This document shows, one piece after another, positions 53,430-62,844 of a DNA stretch of 64,000 nt; position 1 is the first letter of the stretch; every line of letters begins with the position of its first letter. A model generated the notes under the pieces. The model was not told where the DNA came from, made no database searches, and saw only the letters and a program-made list of their open reading frames with translations. The position numbers and the translations under genes are program-made. The DNA is from Paenibacillus silvisoli (GTDB lineage Bacteria > Bacillota > Bacilli > Paenibacillales > Paenibacillaceae): positions 4,988,501 through 5,052,500 of the forward strand of contig NZ_CP133017.1 in the NCBI RefSeq assembly GCF_030866765.1, in the 5' to 3' direction.

Positions 53430-53613
53430 TAACGGTTGCCACGGAGGCTATTTCGCCTAAAACGGCCCTATTAAACTTCTAACGGTTGCCAGAGAGGCTA
53501 TTCGGCGATTTCGGCAGCGAATTGCTCCGATTCAGGCCATATAAGCTCCGTGGCAACCGTTAGATTTCAAAAAGGGCCTTTTGGGGGCCAAATAAGCGCT
53601 GTGGCAACCGTTA
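53430..53613. repeat. Four-unit inverted repeat element, copy 2
   Basis: TAACGGTTGCCA starts at 53430 and 53480; TGGCAACCGTTA ends at 53562 and 53613. Intervals between units (50, 82 and 51 bp) match copy 1 (50, 82 and 50 bp) although parts of the sequence between differ. The inner GGCAGCGAATTGCTCCGATT region is shared with copy 1. The rest of the 395-bp gap (53269-53429) holds only the upstream region of the heparinase-like gene. Confidence 0.85.
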
Positions 53614-53617
53614 GCGC

Positions 53618-53650
53618 AAAAAAAGGCCAACCGGCCTCTCCCGGTTGACC
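53618..53650 (-). terminator. Rho-independent terminator of operon I
   Basis: GGTCAACCGG pairs with CCGGTTGGCC (one mismatch) around GAGAGG and is followed on the minus strand by TTTTTTT. It lies 13 nt past the dehydratase stop and abuts the second four-unit element. Confidence 0.88.
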
Positions 53651-53663
53651 CCCTTCTTCAAAG

Positions 53664-54857
53664 CTACCCTCTCGCCGCGCGCCACGGCTTCCGCATCACG
53701 GCATCCATCCCCGCGGGATCGAGCTCGAAGCCGAGGCCCGGCTGATCATGCACGCCAACGCAGCCGTCTTCCCCGAGCTCGAACGGTTCGCGCATATAGC
53801 CTTTGCCGATGCGCGTGACGCCGTTCGAGCGGCTGAGGTTCACCTCATTATGCTCTTGAATGAGGAAGTTCGGCAGCGCCGCGCCGAGCTGCACGCTGGC
53901 CGCGAAGCTTAGCGGGCTCAGCGGGCAATGCGGCGCCATGACGGCATGATACGCCTCGGCCATCGCGGCGATTTTGCGCAGCTCGGTAATTCCGCCCGCG
54001 TGGGCCAGATCGGGCTGCAGCACGGCCGCCCCGGCTTCCAGCGCCTCGCGGAACGCCCACTTCCCCATCCAGCGCTCGCCGGCCGCGATGGGGATCGACG
54101 TGCTTTCCGTCACGCGGCGAAGCAGGTCGATGCGCTCTTGGGGCAGCGGCTCCTCAACGAAGAGCAGCCCCAAATGCTCCATGCGCTTCACGAGGGTGAG
54201 CGCCCGGCTCATATGCGTGTTATGGATATCGACCGCAATGTCGATCGATCGGCCGACAGCCCCGCGAACCGACTCCACGCAGCCGACGATATCCTCAAGA
54301 TCGGCAGCGACCGCCAGCGAATCCGCCGGTCCGAAATGCAGCTTCAAGCACTTGAAGCCCCATTCCGCGAGCTCCTCGGCGGATCGCGCCATCCGTTCCC
54401 CCGCGGCAGCTCCCCCGTCAGCTCCAGCACCGGCGGCCAAAGGCCCGGGCCGATAAGGCATCCCGGGCTCCACCGTATACGGCTGCTCATCATGGCAAGC
54501 CCGGTAAACCTTGATCCGGTCTTGATAAGCTCCGCCCAACAGCTTATGAACAGGCACTCCGAAAGCTTTGCCCGTAATGTCCCACAGCGCCATATCGATG
54601 CCGCTGATCGCGCTCATTTTTACCGGGCCGCCGCGATAGCCGTTCCCGGACTCGTACATGATGCGCCACAACCGTTCCACCCGGGTAGGATCCTCCCCGA
54701 TCAGCAGCGGCTCGAGCCGCTTCACCTCCGCGATGACCACCTCCGGGTGATCCTCGAGATACGGTTCGCCTAACCCGCTGATGCCCCGGTTCGTGTCAAT
54801 CCTCACCCAAACCCAAGACGGCGGCACCTTCATCAGCGTCAATCCGGTAATTTTCAT
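53664..54857 (-). CDS. Enolase-superfamily sugar-acid dehydratase (D-galactonate/mannonate dehydratase-like)
   Basis: A 397-residue enzyme of the mandelate racemase group. Visible residues are Asp210 and His212 in VDIHNTH, Glu235 in VEEPLP, Glu261 in AGERW and His310 in APHCPLSPL. The DxH pattern with a distal His is typical of the galactonate and mannonate dehydratase branches, which convert an aldonate to the 2-keto-3-deoxy acid. A low-complexity Ala/Gly-rich insert at about 139-153 is unusual. It is the last gene of operon I, so an aldonate or uronate product is expected from this pathway. Substrate choice between galactonate, mannonate and others cannot be decided here. Confidence 0.88.
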   Translation of the reverse strand: MKITGLTLMKVPPSWVWVRIDTNRGISGLGEPYLEDHPEVVIAEVKRLEPLLIGEDPTRVERLWRIMYESGNGYRGGPVKMSAISGIDMALWDITGKAFGVPVHKLLGGAYQDRIKVYRACHDEQPYTVEPGMPYRPGPLAAGAGADGGAAAGERMARSAEELAEWGFKCLKLHFGPADSLAVAADLEDIVGCVESVRGAVGRSIDIAVDIHNTHMSRALTLVKRMEHLGLLFVEEPLPQERIDLLRRVTESTSIPIAAGERWMGKWAFREALEAGAAVLQPDLAHAGGITELRKIAAMAEAYHAVMAPHCPLSPLSFAASVQLGAALPNFLIQEHNEVNLSRSNGVTRIGKGYMREPFELGEDGCVGVHDQPGLGFELDPAGMDAVMRKPWRAARG

Positions 54858-54906
54858 CGCAATCCCCCGACTCCCTCGACTCGCAGCAGCTACAACATCA
54901 GCGACG

Positions 54907-56073
54907 CTACTCGAACGTGAATCCGCTTACCGCTTCACCCAGCCATACATTTGCTTTCTGCCTGCCCGTACCGGTATCTCCGATCCGATTGCCGACAAAC
55001 ACGTTGTCGGCCGCCGCGCCGATCGCTTGGATGCCATAGCCGCCTTCTTCGGGGCTGCCATTGTCTTCGATGACATTTCGAACCCAACGGTTGCCGTTCG
55101 AGCCGTTCCCCGGCTTCTCCCCGCGGAACAGCACGCCGCTGCTGCCGTTCTCGGAAATAACATTATCGGTAAACAGATTAAACGAATCCTTGTGGCCAAT
55201 CGAAATCCCGTAGTTCACGTTACCGCAAATGCGGTTGCGGCTGAACTCGCCGAACTGGACGCGCCAGCAAATGAACAAGCCCGCCAATCCGTTGCGTTCG
55301 AGCGTGCAGTCCGCAATGATGCTGCGAACCGAGCCTGCTCCCGGATGGAGTCCGGAGCCGGTGCAGTCCGTCACTACGCAATGCCGCACCTCGATATCCT
55401 CGGTAATTTGCCAGGAGACGCCGTCGCCGTTGAAGCCGCGAACTTCAACGTCGCGAATGCGGCAGTTTCCTGCCTTGTACAAATAAATCCCGCCGGCCCG
55501 GCAGCCGCCGATCGGATAATTAACGTCGCCGTTCCCATCCACGACAAGATCCATAATGCGCACGTTGCGGGCGTCCAGCACCTCGATCAAGGAGCAGGCA
55601 TTCGTGACCGTGCCGCCATCCTCCGAAATGTAATCCCTTTCAAGATGACGGTCGAAGAAGAGCTTATTCCCCTCGATCCGCGTAATGGTGGCCGTGCTTT
55701 CGCAGAAGCCCCATTTATTCGTCTCGTCATACAGCTGCAGCCCCATGCCGGGCTCGAAGCCGGACGAATCCTCCACCGTCGCTTGAAGCTCGCCGTAGTC
55801 GGCATCCAGCACGAACCGCGTCTTAACTCCTTCCGACTTGCGCAAAATCGTCTTCGAGCCCGCGCCGGCCAGCGTCATCCCGTCATACAGCCTGATCTGC
55901 CCGGTTACGCGATACTCGCCTTCGACGAGCTGAATCGTCCCGCCTCCGCCGCCGCGAAGCAGCCCTTCAACCGCCGACCGAATGGCAGTCGAATCGAAGC
56001 CTTCGATGTCGCAGCCCGCTCCGCCGACCGTAATCGTCCTGCCCGTTTCCTTCAACATCGACGCGACTTTCAC
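54907..56073 (-). CDS. Right-handed beta-helix protein, family unassigned
   Basis: A 388-residue protein with repeated short strands and turns (for example RNVRIMDLVVDGNGD, CRIRDVEVRGFNGDG, ITEDIEVRHCVVTDC, SIIADCTLERNGLAG, FSRNRICGNVNYG), the pattern of a parallel beta-helix as in pectate lyase and inulin lyase-type proteins. A GTG start at 56073 overlaps the upstream stop (GTGA), with GGGGGAG about 6 nt before it; the longer frame to 56304 lies inside the upstream gene. No signal peptide. Its activity is unknown; a lyase, hydrolase or epimerase are all possible. Confidence 0.75.
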   Translation of the reverse strand: MKVASMLKETGRTITVGGAGCDIEGFDSTAIRSAVEGLLRGGGGGTIQLVEGEYRVTGQIRLYDGMTLAGAGSKTILRKSEGVKTRFVLDADYGELQATVEDSSGFEPGMGLQLYDETNKWGFCESTATITRIEGNKLFFDRHLERDYISEDGGTVTNACSLIEVLDARNVRIMDLVVDGNGDVNYPIGGCRAGGIYLYKAGNCRIRDVEVRGFNGDGVSWQITEDIEVRHCVVTDCTGSGLHPGAGSVRSIIADCTLERNGLAGLFICWRVQFGEFSRNRICGNVNYGISIGHKDSFNLFTDNVISENGSSGVLFRGEKPGNGSNGNRWVRNVIEDNGSPEEGGYGIQAIGAAADNVFVGNRIGDTGTGRQKANVWLGEAVSGFTFE

Positions 56074-58127
56074 GCTTGCTCCCCCTTTGCGGCTATCGAG
56101 CCGGAAATCCCATACCGCTCCAGCAATCCGCCATGATGCGCCTTCATGCGCAAATAGGCTTCCGCTGCCGCGCCATTGCCCCAATCGAAAATCGTAAACA
56201 CGCCGATCCCGAGACCTTTGTCGTTCACGATGCCGTCGTGGCCGTAATTTTCCATCATGAAGCCGTAATCCTTCTCGTTGAAGAACGGGTGAGCTTGCTC
56301 CCACTGCACTTTCGACGTCGGATTTTCCGGGCAGTACATCATGACGAACGAGCAGCGAAGAGCGGCCAACCCGCGTTCGATGTACTCCGTTCGATTCAGC
56401 ACGTTGCCGTATTCAATGATCAACTCGGCAAACAAGCTTTGGCGCGCGTCGTTCCATTCGCCATCGGAGTTCATAACCCCGAAGCCGCCAAGCGCGCTGA
56501 CATAAATGTACGGCGGCTGCCAGGATGCCTGCGTCATAAGCAGCTCATCGAGACAACGCTCGCCAAGCGCCAGATAGGCCGCATCGCCGGTTTGCCGGTA
56601 GCACGCCAAGTACGCCTCCGCGCTCCAGAACATCGAGAAATTGCACTGCTTGTACATGTTGTTGCGCTCTACTTTGCGGCCGACCAGCTCTTTGCTTCCG
56701 TAACGGCTGCAGGACCAGTACGTCTCGAAATCTTCCCAGCGTCCCGTCTGCACGATGTCGCCCGCGATCGCATCCGCCGCTTTCAAAGCGGACTGCAAGT
56801 ACGTCTCCGTTCCTGTCAGCTCATACAGCTTAAGCAGGAAGGTGACCGACATCGCCGATTCCGGCGAATCATCGAGAATGCCCAGCGGCTGAAGCGTTTC
56901 GTGATCCAGCCAAGCAGGGAAAAATCCTTGCTCGTCCTGCAGGCCGATCAGCGCATCCGCATAGCGAGCCGCGTAATCGTAAAGACGCGCGTCCTTCTCG
57001 AGCTCCTCGTACCAGCGCAGCATAAGAAGCGCCGTCCAGCTCATATCGAGCACATGATATGGCGCCGTCGCCACGGGATGAACATCGCTCACGGGATTCC
57101 GGTTCGAATTGCCCCAATAGGCCGTCTCCCAGCCTTTGGAACGGTTGACCTCGACACCATCCACCGTCACACGCTCCATTTCCGTAGCGATAACCGTAGG
57201 AAACAGACCGTCCCGCTGCGGGGCGGCAAGCGCCAATTCCTTGGTCATCCTTGCGCGTTCGAGCATCTGCGGATGGTTCTTTTCGAGGCCGTACCGGAAT
57301 ACGCCCTGCGCGGAACGAAGCGAGCTGAACCAAGCCTGGTTCCAGATGGAGCGGAATTCCCGTTCATTGACCGGTCCCGGATAATTCGGGCTCTGCGTCA
57401 CATTCACGATGAAAGCCGCCGCCCCCACGCGAACGCCGTTAAGCTCGAACTCCTGCCATACGGCGTCCTTCCAATTGTCGAACGCCCATTTATACGTATA
57501 GCCGACAAGCCGATCAAGCGGCAGCTCCTCCGGCGCTCCGCTGCGGAACAACGGGCTTCCCCAGCGTTCCCACAACAATTCCAGCACCGGACGCCAAGGA
57601 TTGTTCAGCGCTTCCTCTTCCTCGAACGTCATTAAGTAGAAGCCCGCTTCCACAAGGCCAGCCGGATAGCTCGCGCCTTCCTTACGCTCATACAAGACAT
57701 GCTCCGTAACTTGATAGTTGCTCATGCCAAGCGTCAAACGGTTACGCAGCGCATCGTTGTCCATATACCAACGGACCGGCGTTCCTTCGCGCATCAGATC
57801 GATGTCCGGCACAAGGATCAGCAGCTTCTTGTCGTCCTTGGCAATAAGAGCCGGCGAACGGAAGCTGTGCTGGTCGATAATATGCCGGTCCGTCGGCGTC
57901 AAATGCGGAGCCCAATGGAACGTAGGCGCGAACGCAGGCTCAATGGCGAGCTGCCAATCATCCTGCCGCACCTCGGAATCAAGAGCGAACGTCAGCTTGT
58001 ACTTGACGGTATGCTCGTTCACCCGCTGGCTGGTTACTTCGGGTTGTACCGAACCGATGGCGCCGCATTCCATAACGCGGATAAACCGGTCCATTGCATG
58101 AGGCAGTTTAAATACGTAATTATCCAA
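56070..58127 (-). CDS. Large alpha/alpha-toroid-like protein, family unassigned
   Basis: A 685-residue protein. The first ~170 residues are beta-rich, and the rest is helical and aromatic-rich with repeated WW and YW pairs (GYTYKWAFDNWKD, GWETAYWGNSNRNP, LDDSPESAMSVTFLLKLYELTG), like a six-hairpin glycosidase. I do not recognise a family. No signal peptide is seen. The start is TTG with GGGAGGGA about 6 nt upstream. It lies 15 nt downstream of the response-regulator stop and overlaps the beta-helix gene by 4 nt, so both work together. Confidence 0.65.
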   Translation of the reverse strand: MDNYVFKLPHAMDRFIRVMECGAIGSVQPEVTSQRVNEHTVKYKLTFALDSEVRQDDWQLAIEPAFAPTFHWAPHLTPTDRHIIDQHSFRSPALIAKDDKKLLILVPDIDLMREGTPVRWYMDNDALRNRLTLGMSNYQVTEHVLYERKEGASYPAGLVEAGFYLMTFEEEEALNNPWRPVLELLWERWGSPLFRSGAPEELPLDRLVGYTYKWAFDNWKDAVWQEFELNGVRVGAAAFIVNVTQSPNYPGPVNEREFRSIWNQAWFSSLRSAQGVFRYGLEKNHPQMLERARMTKELALAAPQRDGLFPTVIATEMERVTVDGVEVNRSKGWETAYWGNSNRNPVSDVHPVATAPYHVLDMSWTALLMLRWYEELEKDARLYDYAARYADALIGLQDEQGFFPAWLDHETLQPLGILDDSPESAMSVTFLLKLYELTGTETYLQSALKAADAIAGDIVQTGRWEDFETYWSCSRYGSKELVGRKVERNNMYKQCNFSMFWSAEAYLACYRQTGDAAYLALGERCLDELLMTQASWQPPYIYVSALGGFGVMNSDGEWNDARQSLFAELIIEYGNVLNRTEYIERGLAALRCSFVMMYCPENPTSKVQWEQAHPFFNEKDYGFMMENYGHDGIVNDKGLGIGVFTIFDWGNGAAAEAYLRMKAHHGGLLERYGISGSIAAKGEQA

Positions 58128-58142
58128 TTGTATCCCTCCCTC

Positions 58143-59801
58143 TTACAATTTTCGGACTCCATCGCGAAATTCCTGCGGCGTATGGCCGGTCATTTTTTTA
58201 AAGCATCTCGCAAAATAAGCCGCAGACTCGAAGCCGACCGCTTTCCCGATCTTATGAATCTTCAATTCGCTCTGCAGCAGCTGCTCTTTGGCCTTCTGCA
58301 CGCGGGTTTCGATAATAAAATCGGTTAAGCTGGCCCCGGTCTCCTGCTTGTAAAGCTTGGACAAATACGAGGGAGACAGATAGACGAATTCCGCCAGGCG
58401 CGTCAGCGATAAATCGCCGCCCAGATTATGTTTGACATACTCCTGCACGCTGCGGATGACCTCGTTCGTCTGCTGCTCGTTCTCGTTCGATTTTTCATCG
58501 AAAAGGACGTTCGCCAGCTGTAGAAACTGCGCGGTCGCATCGCGCCACGTCGCGTGCTCTTCAATGCTGAACAGCTTGCTGATGTTGAAGTGCTCCGAGA
58601 CGGTCTTCATCAGTCCCCACCGGTTAATGTACGAGATGAACATGGAGACGACGGAATAAAACACTTCGACCGCCGTCCCCGTCTTCGCAACGGAAGTCCC
58701 GCTGATCGTCCCCATGAACGAGTTGAACAGGTCCATAAACTCGGCCTTCTGCCCTTTGTCGAGAAAATCGGAGAGCAGCTGCACCGTCCTCATCATCGCC
58801 CGGCCGTCCTGCCGCTCTTCGAACGCTTCGAACAGCTGCTGGTCCGACAGCAATATTTCCTGTCTCGTCCCGAGTCCGCGCGCGAACAGGAAGGAGAGCG
58901 TATCGAACCGCTGCGAAATTTGATCCCATGCGAACGGCTCGCTGACGAGCATGAAGGAGCACGGGATTTTCAGGCAGCTTTTGCAGGAGGACTGGATCAG
59001 CTCCATATACCCGTTGAGCAAGTGAATCGGCCGAGTACGCTCTTCGCCGGCTGCCGCAGCCGCCGCCACCTCGGACGCCTTGGACTGCAACAGCCAGACG
59101 AAGCGGTCTTGGCCGTATTTGATTTGAATCAAATGAAAGGCATCCGCCAAATACTCTTCCGCAATGTTATGCACCGCATAGAGGAACAGCATTTTGTCGG
59201 ACTGGCTCATCTCCTCGCGCCAAGCATCGACGCGGCCCATCACCATAAGCAGCGGCCGGTCGGCCCGCAGCGGCAGGTTTAACTCCCGCAGCTGCGCCGC
59301 GGTCTTATCCGCAGAGGCTGCAGCGCCGCCCAGAAGATCCAGCAAATATTCGCGCTGCATCAGAGGAAGCGCCTGCGTCATCTGGCTTTCGGCTTTGCGC
59401 ACCAGATGCTCGACCGCGAGCTCCGATTCCAGCTGCGCCACCGCCTTGCGAATCGCTCCGAGAATTTGCGCGTCGCCCTCGGTCTTGAGGACGTAATCGG
59501 TCGCCCCGTTGCGGCTGGACGAATGAATATAGTCAAAGTCATTGTAGCCCGTCAAGAAGATCACTTTGCATCTCGGCCACCGCTGGACGATCTCCTTCTG
59601 CAGGGCGAGGCCGTTCATGCCCGGCATCTCAATATCCGACAGCACGATATCGATGCGCGTGGAACGCAATATGTTCATCGCATTGTGAGCGGAATAGGCA
59701 TAGTAAAGCTCAAGCTCAGGAAATTCGCTCAAATCGGAGAAAAAGTCGATCAATCCGTCGACGATGATCGGCTCGTCATCCACAATCAATAATCGATACA
59801 A
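58143..59801 (-). CDS. Response regulator, receiver plus AraC DNA-binding domain (YesN type)
   Basis: A 552-residue regulator: receiver with Asp56 (IVLSDIEMP), a long central region, and a C-terminal AraC domain (SLTRLAEFVYLSPSYLSKLY and IHKIGKAVGFESAAYFARCF). It has a TTG start preceded by GGGGGG about 7 nt upstream. It sits inside operon I, after the GH172 gene, with no kinase in view; the kinase may lie beyond the right edge. It should regulate this operon. Confidence 0.92.
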   Translation of the reverse strand: MYRLLIVDDEPIIVDGLIDFFSDLSEFPELELYYAYSAHNAMNILRSTRIDIVLSDIEMPGMNGLALQKEIVQRWPRCKVIFLTGYNDFDYIHSSSRNGATDYVLKTEGDAQILGAIRKAVAQLESELAVEHLVRKAESQMTQALPLMQREYLLDLLGGAAASADKTAAQLRELNLPLRADRPLLMVMGRVDAWREEMSQSDKMLFLYAVHNIAEEYLADAFHLIQIKYGQDRFVWLLQSKASEVAAAAAAGEERTRPIHLLNGYMELIQSSCKSCLKIPCSFMLVSEPFAWDQISQRFDTLSFLFARGLGTRQEILLSDQQLFEAFEERQDGRAMMRTVQLLSDFLDKGQKAEFMDLFNSFMGTISGTSVAKTGTAVEVFYSVVSMFISYINRWGLMKTVSEHFNISKLFSIEEHATWRDATAQFLQLANVLFDEKSNENEQQTNEVIRSVQEYVKHNLGGDLSLTRLAEFVYLSPSYLSKLYKQETGASLTDFIIETRVQKAKEQLLQSELKIHKIGKAVGFESAAYFARCFKKMTGHTPQEFRDGVRKL

Positions 59802-59832
59802 AGCGAATCCCCCCTTTACCTTTCAACTTTCG

Positions 59833-60939
59833 TTACTGATCGGCCCGCACCGGCCCCTTCTCCTTGTCGATCAGCAGATCGGCGACCCGCTGCTCGCGAT
59901 CGGGCAGCTTCGGGAACGACCGGCTCGGCACGGTCTGATACCAATACGCGACCGAGCTGTAATCGTCGCTCCGCTCATGCAGGCAATTTTCCACGCCGTT
60001 TCCCGCTGCCGGATAACAAACCGCGTTCTCGCCATAGGCGAGCGTGGCGGATTCCCGCGGTCCGTACCCAATCTGCTGCACGGTCACCTTCAGCGACTCG
60101 CGGAAATAGATCGGGTCTTTGCCGTGGAACCGGTACATCGAAAATAACGCGTTCGGATAGTCGACCATCGGCGCGCCCTGCTGAGGGGTAACCACTTCCC
60201 GCAGTCCCCAAGCGCTTCCGATATAATCTTCAAGCCCCGTTCCGCAGATCGTCGGATAGGCTTCGTCCTCGTCGATAAAAAACTTAACTTCGCCTTCGCC
60301 GAACCACGTTTTCTCCTGAAGAATGCTGCGCACGCCGATAACGGTGCCGAGATAGACGCCCGTTCCTTCGACCCCGTCGAGAATGACGTAATCCTCGAAC
60401 AGCGGACATAGATTTTGACGTCTGAATTGCGCGTGGAAATAGCCCGCATCCTCATCCAGCTTGTCGCCAAGCGTAAAATCGACCTGATAGAACAGCATCT
60501 CGACATCGACGCCCGCGTCGTTCTCGACCGTAATGCGGGCATGCGCGCGGAACGGCATCGGAATCCAGCAGTTGAAGCCCCGCTCATCCTGCATCGATAC
60601 ATAATCCGTCACCATATTCCGCTGTCTGCCGTGCGCGACGCCGAAGAAATCGCCGAGCGGCACTTCGACGCTCGGCTGCTCGCTGTGATCCCAGTACATG
60701 CGCACGATCAGATTGCGCATATGCGAGACGTGACCGGGCGGAATCGTGACCCACATATGTCTTACGATGCCCGTACCGTCTACATCCAGCAGCGTGTGGA
60801 CGGCGCCCGCTTTGAACGGCGAGACGCATGCCGAGCCTTTGCGCCCGTTATTTTTCTGGCCGCCCGCTCCTCTTTCGGCTTTCATATTTTCCGCGGTAGC
60901 GGCGTAGGATCGAACCGTTTTCGGACAATTGAACAACAT
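59833..60939 (-). CDS. GH172 (DUF2961) family glycoside hydrolase
   Basis: A 368-residue protein with the DUF2961 hallmarks: HMWVTIPPG near residue 60, a VEVPLGDFFG block around 90, NCWIPMPF, YQVDFTLGD, and the GTGLEDYIGSAW motif near 255 with the catalytic-type Glu. The family acts on furanosides such as alpha-D-arabinofuranose or difructose anhydrides. The start is the ATG at 60939 with GGAGG 9 nt upstream; the longer frame to 61296 overlaps the permease. It follows the LplC-type permease directly, so the imported glycan likely carries a furanoside. The family is small and substrates are few, so this is tentative. Confidence 0.88.
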   Translation of the reverse strand: MLFNCPKTVRSYAATAENMKAERGAGGQKNNGRKGSACVSPFKAGAVHTLLDVDGTGIVRHMWVTIPPGHVSHMRNLIVRMYWDHSEQPSVEVPLGDFFGVAHGRQRNMVTDYVSMQDERGFNCWIPMPFRAHARITVENDAGVDVEMLFYQVDFTLGDKLDEDAGYFHAQFRRQNLCPLFEDYVILDGVEGTGVYLGTVIGVRSILQEKTWFGEGEVKFFIDEDEAYPTICGTGLEDYIGSAWGLREVVTPQQGAPMVDYPNALFSMYRFHGKDPIYFRESLKVTVQQIGYGPRESATLAYGENAVCYPAAGNGVENCLHERSDDYSSVAYWYQTVPSRSFPKLPDREQRVADLLIDKEKGPVRADQ

Positions 60940-60956
60940 CGTTGATGACCTCCCTA

Positions 60957-61841
60957 TTATTCTTTGACGCTTCCCATCACGATACCTGTCATAAAGTAGC
61001 GCTGCAGGAACGGATACAGCAGCAGGATCGGCAAGGCGCCGAGGAAAATCTGCGCCGCTTTGACGTTGCGGTCCGACAGATTTTTGAGCGAAACGATTTC
61101 GCTTTCCGTCAGATTCGTCATGTCGCGCGCGACGATAATCGTCTGCATATAGCTTTGAAGCGGATATTTTTCGGGAGAATTCATATAAATGATGCCGTCG
61201 AACCACGAGTTCCAATGGAAAACGGTTGCAAACAGCGTGATGGTCGCAATCGCCGGAAGCGAAATCGGAATAACGACTTTCCACAGCGTATGCCAATGGT
61301 TGGCCCCGTCGATATGCGATGCCTCCATCAGCTCCTTCGGAATGTTGCGGAAGAAATTGAGCAGCAGGATCACGTTGAAGATCGGCACGGCCACGGGGAG
61401 CACCAGCGCCCAGATCGAGTTCAGCAAATGCAGCTGCTTCACGACGAGATAGGTCGGAATCATGCCGCCGCTAAACAGCATCGTAAATACGAATAACCAT
61501 ACATACAGCGTTCTGAAGCGGAATTGGGACGATTCTTTCGACAGCGGATAGGCGATCAACACGACGAGAAACATGTTGACGGACGTGCCAAGCACGACCC
61601 GCTCCACCGTCACGAGCAGCGAGCGCAGAAATTCAGGTTTTTCGGCTACGTATTTGTACGCGTCGAGCGTAAACTCCACCGGCAGGAACGTAACGGCGCC
61701 TCTGGCGGCCGCATGGCTGGAGCTAAAGGAAATGGCGAGTACTTGAAGCATCGGAAACAAACAAAGAAAGGCGAGCAATGCTAGAAATATGAGGTTGCCG
61801 TATTGAAACAGGTAACGGCCGAAGCTGTTGTTGCGTACCAT
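60957..61841 (-). CDS. CUT1 ABC transporter permease, LplC/YtcP type
   Basis: A 294-residue membrane protein with six hydrophobic spans, an EAA loop (LMEASHIDGANH, then ISLP) and the C-terminus LQRYFMTGIVMGSVKE of the LplC branch. It pairs with the LplB-type permease 41 nt upstream. Substrate is unknown; the downstream enzymes suggest a glycan with furanoside and acidic sugars. Confidence 0.93.
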   Translation of the reverse strand: MVRNNSFGRYLFQYGNLIFLALLAFLCLFPMLQVLAISFSSSHAAARGAVTFLPVEFTLDAYKYVAEKPEFLRSLLVTVERVVLGTSVNMFLVVLIAYPLSKESSQFRFRTLYVWLFVFTMLFSGGMIPTYLVVKQLHLLNSIWALVLPVAVPIFNVILLLNFFRNIPKELMEASHIDGANHWHTLWKVVIPISLPAIATITLFATVFHWNSWFDGIIYMNSPEKYPLQSYMQTIIVARDMTNLTESEIVSLKNLSDRNVKAAQIFLGALPILLLYPFLQRYFMTGIVMGSVKE

Positions 61842-61882
61842 ATCGTCCCTCCTTGCGGCTATGCTTGATCATGAGCTACATG

Positions 61883-62782
61883 TTAGAAAATGCGGTAATT
61901 CGCAAAACGGTAAGCCAAGATGTAAGACGCGGAGATTAAGATAAACGAAACGACGGATTTGAACAGCCCGACGGCCGTCGCGATGCCGAATTGAAAGTTG
62001 ATTAACCCGAGTCGATAAACATAGGTGTCGATGATGTCGCCGGTTTCATAGACGACGGGGCTGTAGAGGTTAAACACTTGATCAAAGCCGGCGTTGAGGA
62101 TGTTGCCTAAGCTGAGCGTCGAAAGCAAAATGACGATTGGCGCCATGCCGGGCAGCGTAATATGCCAGGTCTGCTTCCATCTGCCTGCGCCATCCATTTC
62201 GGCCGCTTCGTAGAGTGCCGGATTAATACTGGTCAGCGCGGCCAAGTAAACGATCGTGCTGAACCCGAATTCCTTCCAGACATCCGACACGACCAAGGAA
62301 GGACGGAACCATTCCGGCGTACCGAGGAAGAAGATCGGCTTGATGCCGAAGATCGACAGAAACTGGTTCACGATGCCGGTGGACGGGGACAGCACATCGA
62401 TCAAAATACCTGAGAGAATAATCCAGGACAAGAAATGCGGCAAGTAAATGATCGTTTGAATGATTCTTTTGTAGAACATTTTCGCGACTTCGTTCAGCAG
62501 CAGCGCGACGATGATCGGCACGACGAGGCCTGCGGCCATTTTGAACACGGCGATGATGATCGTATTGCGGATGACGTTCGCCGTATCCGGCATCGTGAAC
62601 ACATACTCGAAATTATCGAATCCGATCCAGTCGGAGCCGAACAAGCCCTTGGTCGGAATGAAATTCTGAAAGCCGATCGACAAGCCGGCCATCGGCAAGT
62701 AGCTGAACAGCACGATCATGACGAGTCCGGGCAAAATCATGAGGTGTAAGCCCCAGTCCGGAATTTTGTTTCTGGTTCTCAT
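61883..62782 (-). CDS. CUT1 ABC transporter permease, LplB type
   Basis: A 299-residue permease with six hydrophobic spans and EAA loop EAAEMDGAGRWKQ. The start at 62782 (MRTRNKI) is preferred over 62842 because AAGGGG lies about 8 nt upstream and the longer form would read through a perfect hairpin. It partners the LplC-type permease and receives substrate from the lipoprotein at 62845. Confidence 0.92.
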   Translation of the reverse strand: MRTRNKIPDWGLHLMILPGLVMIVLFSYLPMAGLSIGFQNFIPTKGLFGSDWIGFDNFEYVFTMPDTANVIRNTIIIAVFKMAAGLVVPIIVALLLNEVAKMFYKRIIQTIIYLPHFLSWIILSGILIDVLSPSTGIVNQFLSIFGIKPIFFLGTPEWFRPSLVVSDVWKEFGFSTIVYLAALTSINPALYEAAEMDGAGRWKQTWHITLPGMAPIVILLSTLSLGNILNAGFDQVFNLYSPVVYETGDIIDTYVYRLGLINFQFGIATAVGLFKSVVSFILISASYILAYRFANYRIF

Positions 62783-62803
62783 CGCTGCACCCCTTATATG
62801 AAG

Positions 62804-62832
62804 GAAGAAGGGAAGGCATCCTTCCCTTCTTC
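62804..62832 (-). promoter_or_regulatory. Hairpin between binding-protein and permease genes
   Basis: A perfect 13-bp stem (GAAGAAGGGAAGG with CCTTCCCTTCTTC) and a 3-nt loop. It is the strongest of the four such hairpins and has no T-run after it. Confidence 0.75.
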
Positions 62833-62844
62833 TTCGATTCAATA

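Noticed and set aside
56076..57635. A 519-residue plus-strand open frame
   Set aside because: Antisense to the 685-residue gene, which has good ribosome site and operon overlap; no domain in the plus frame.
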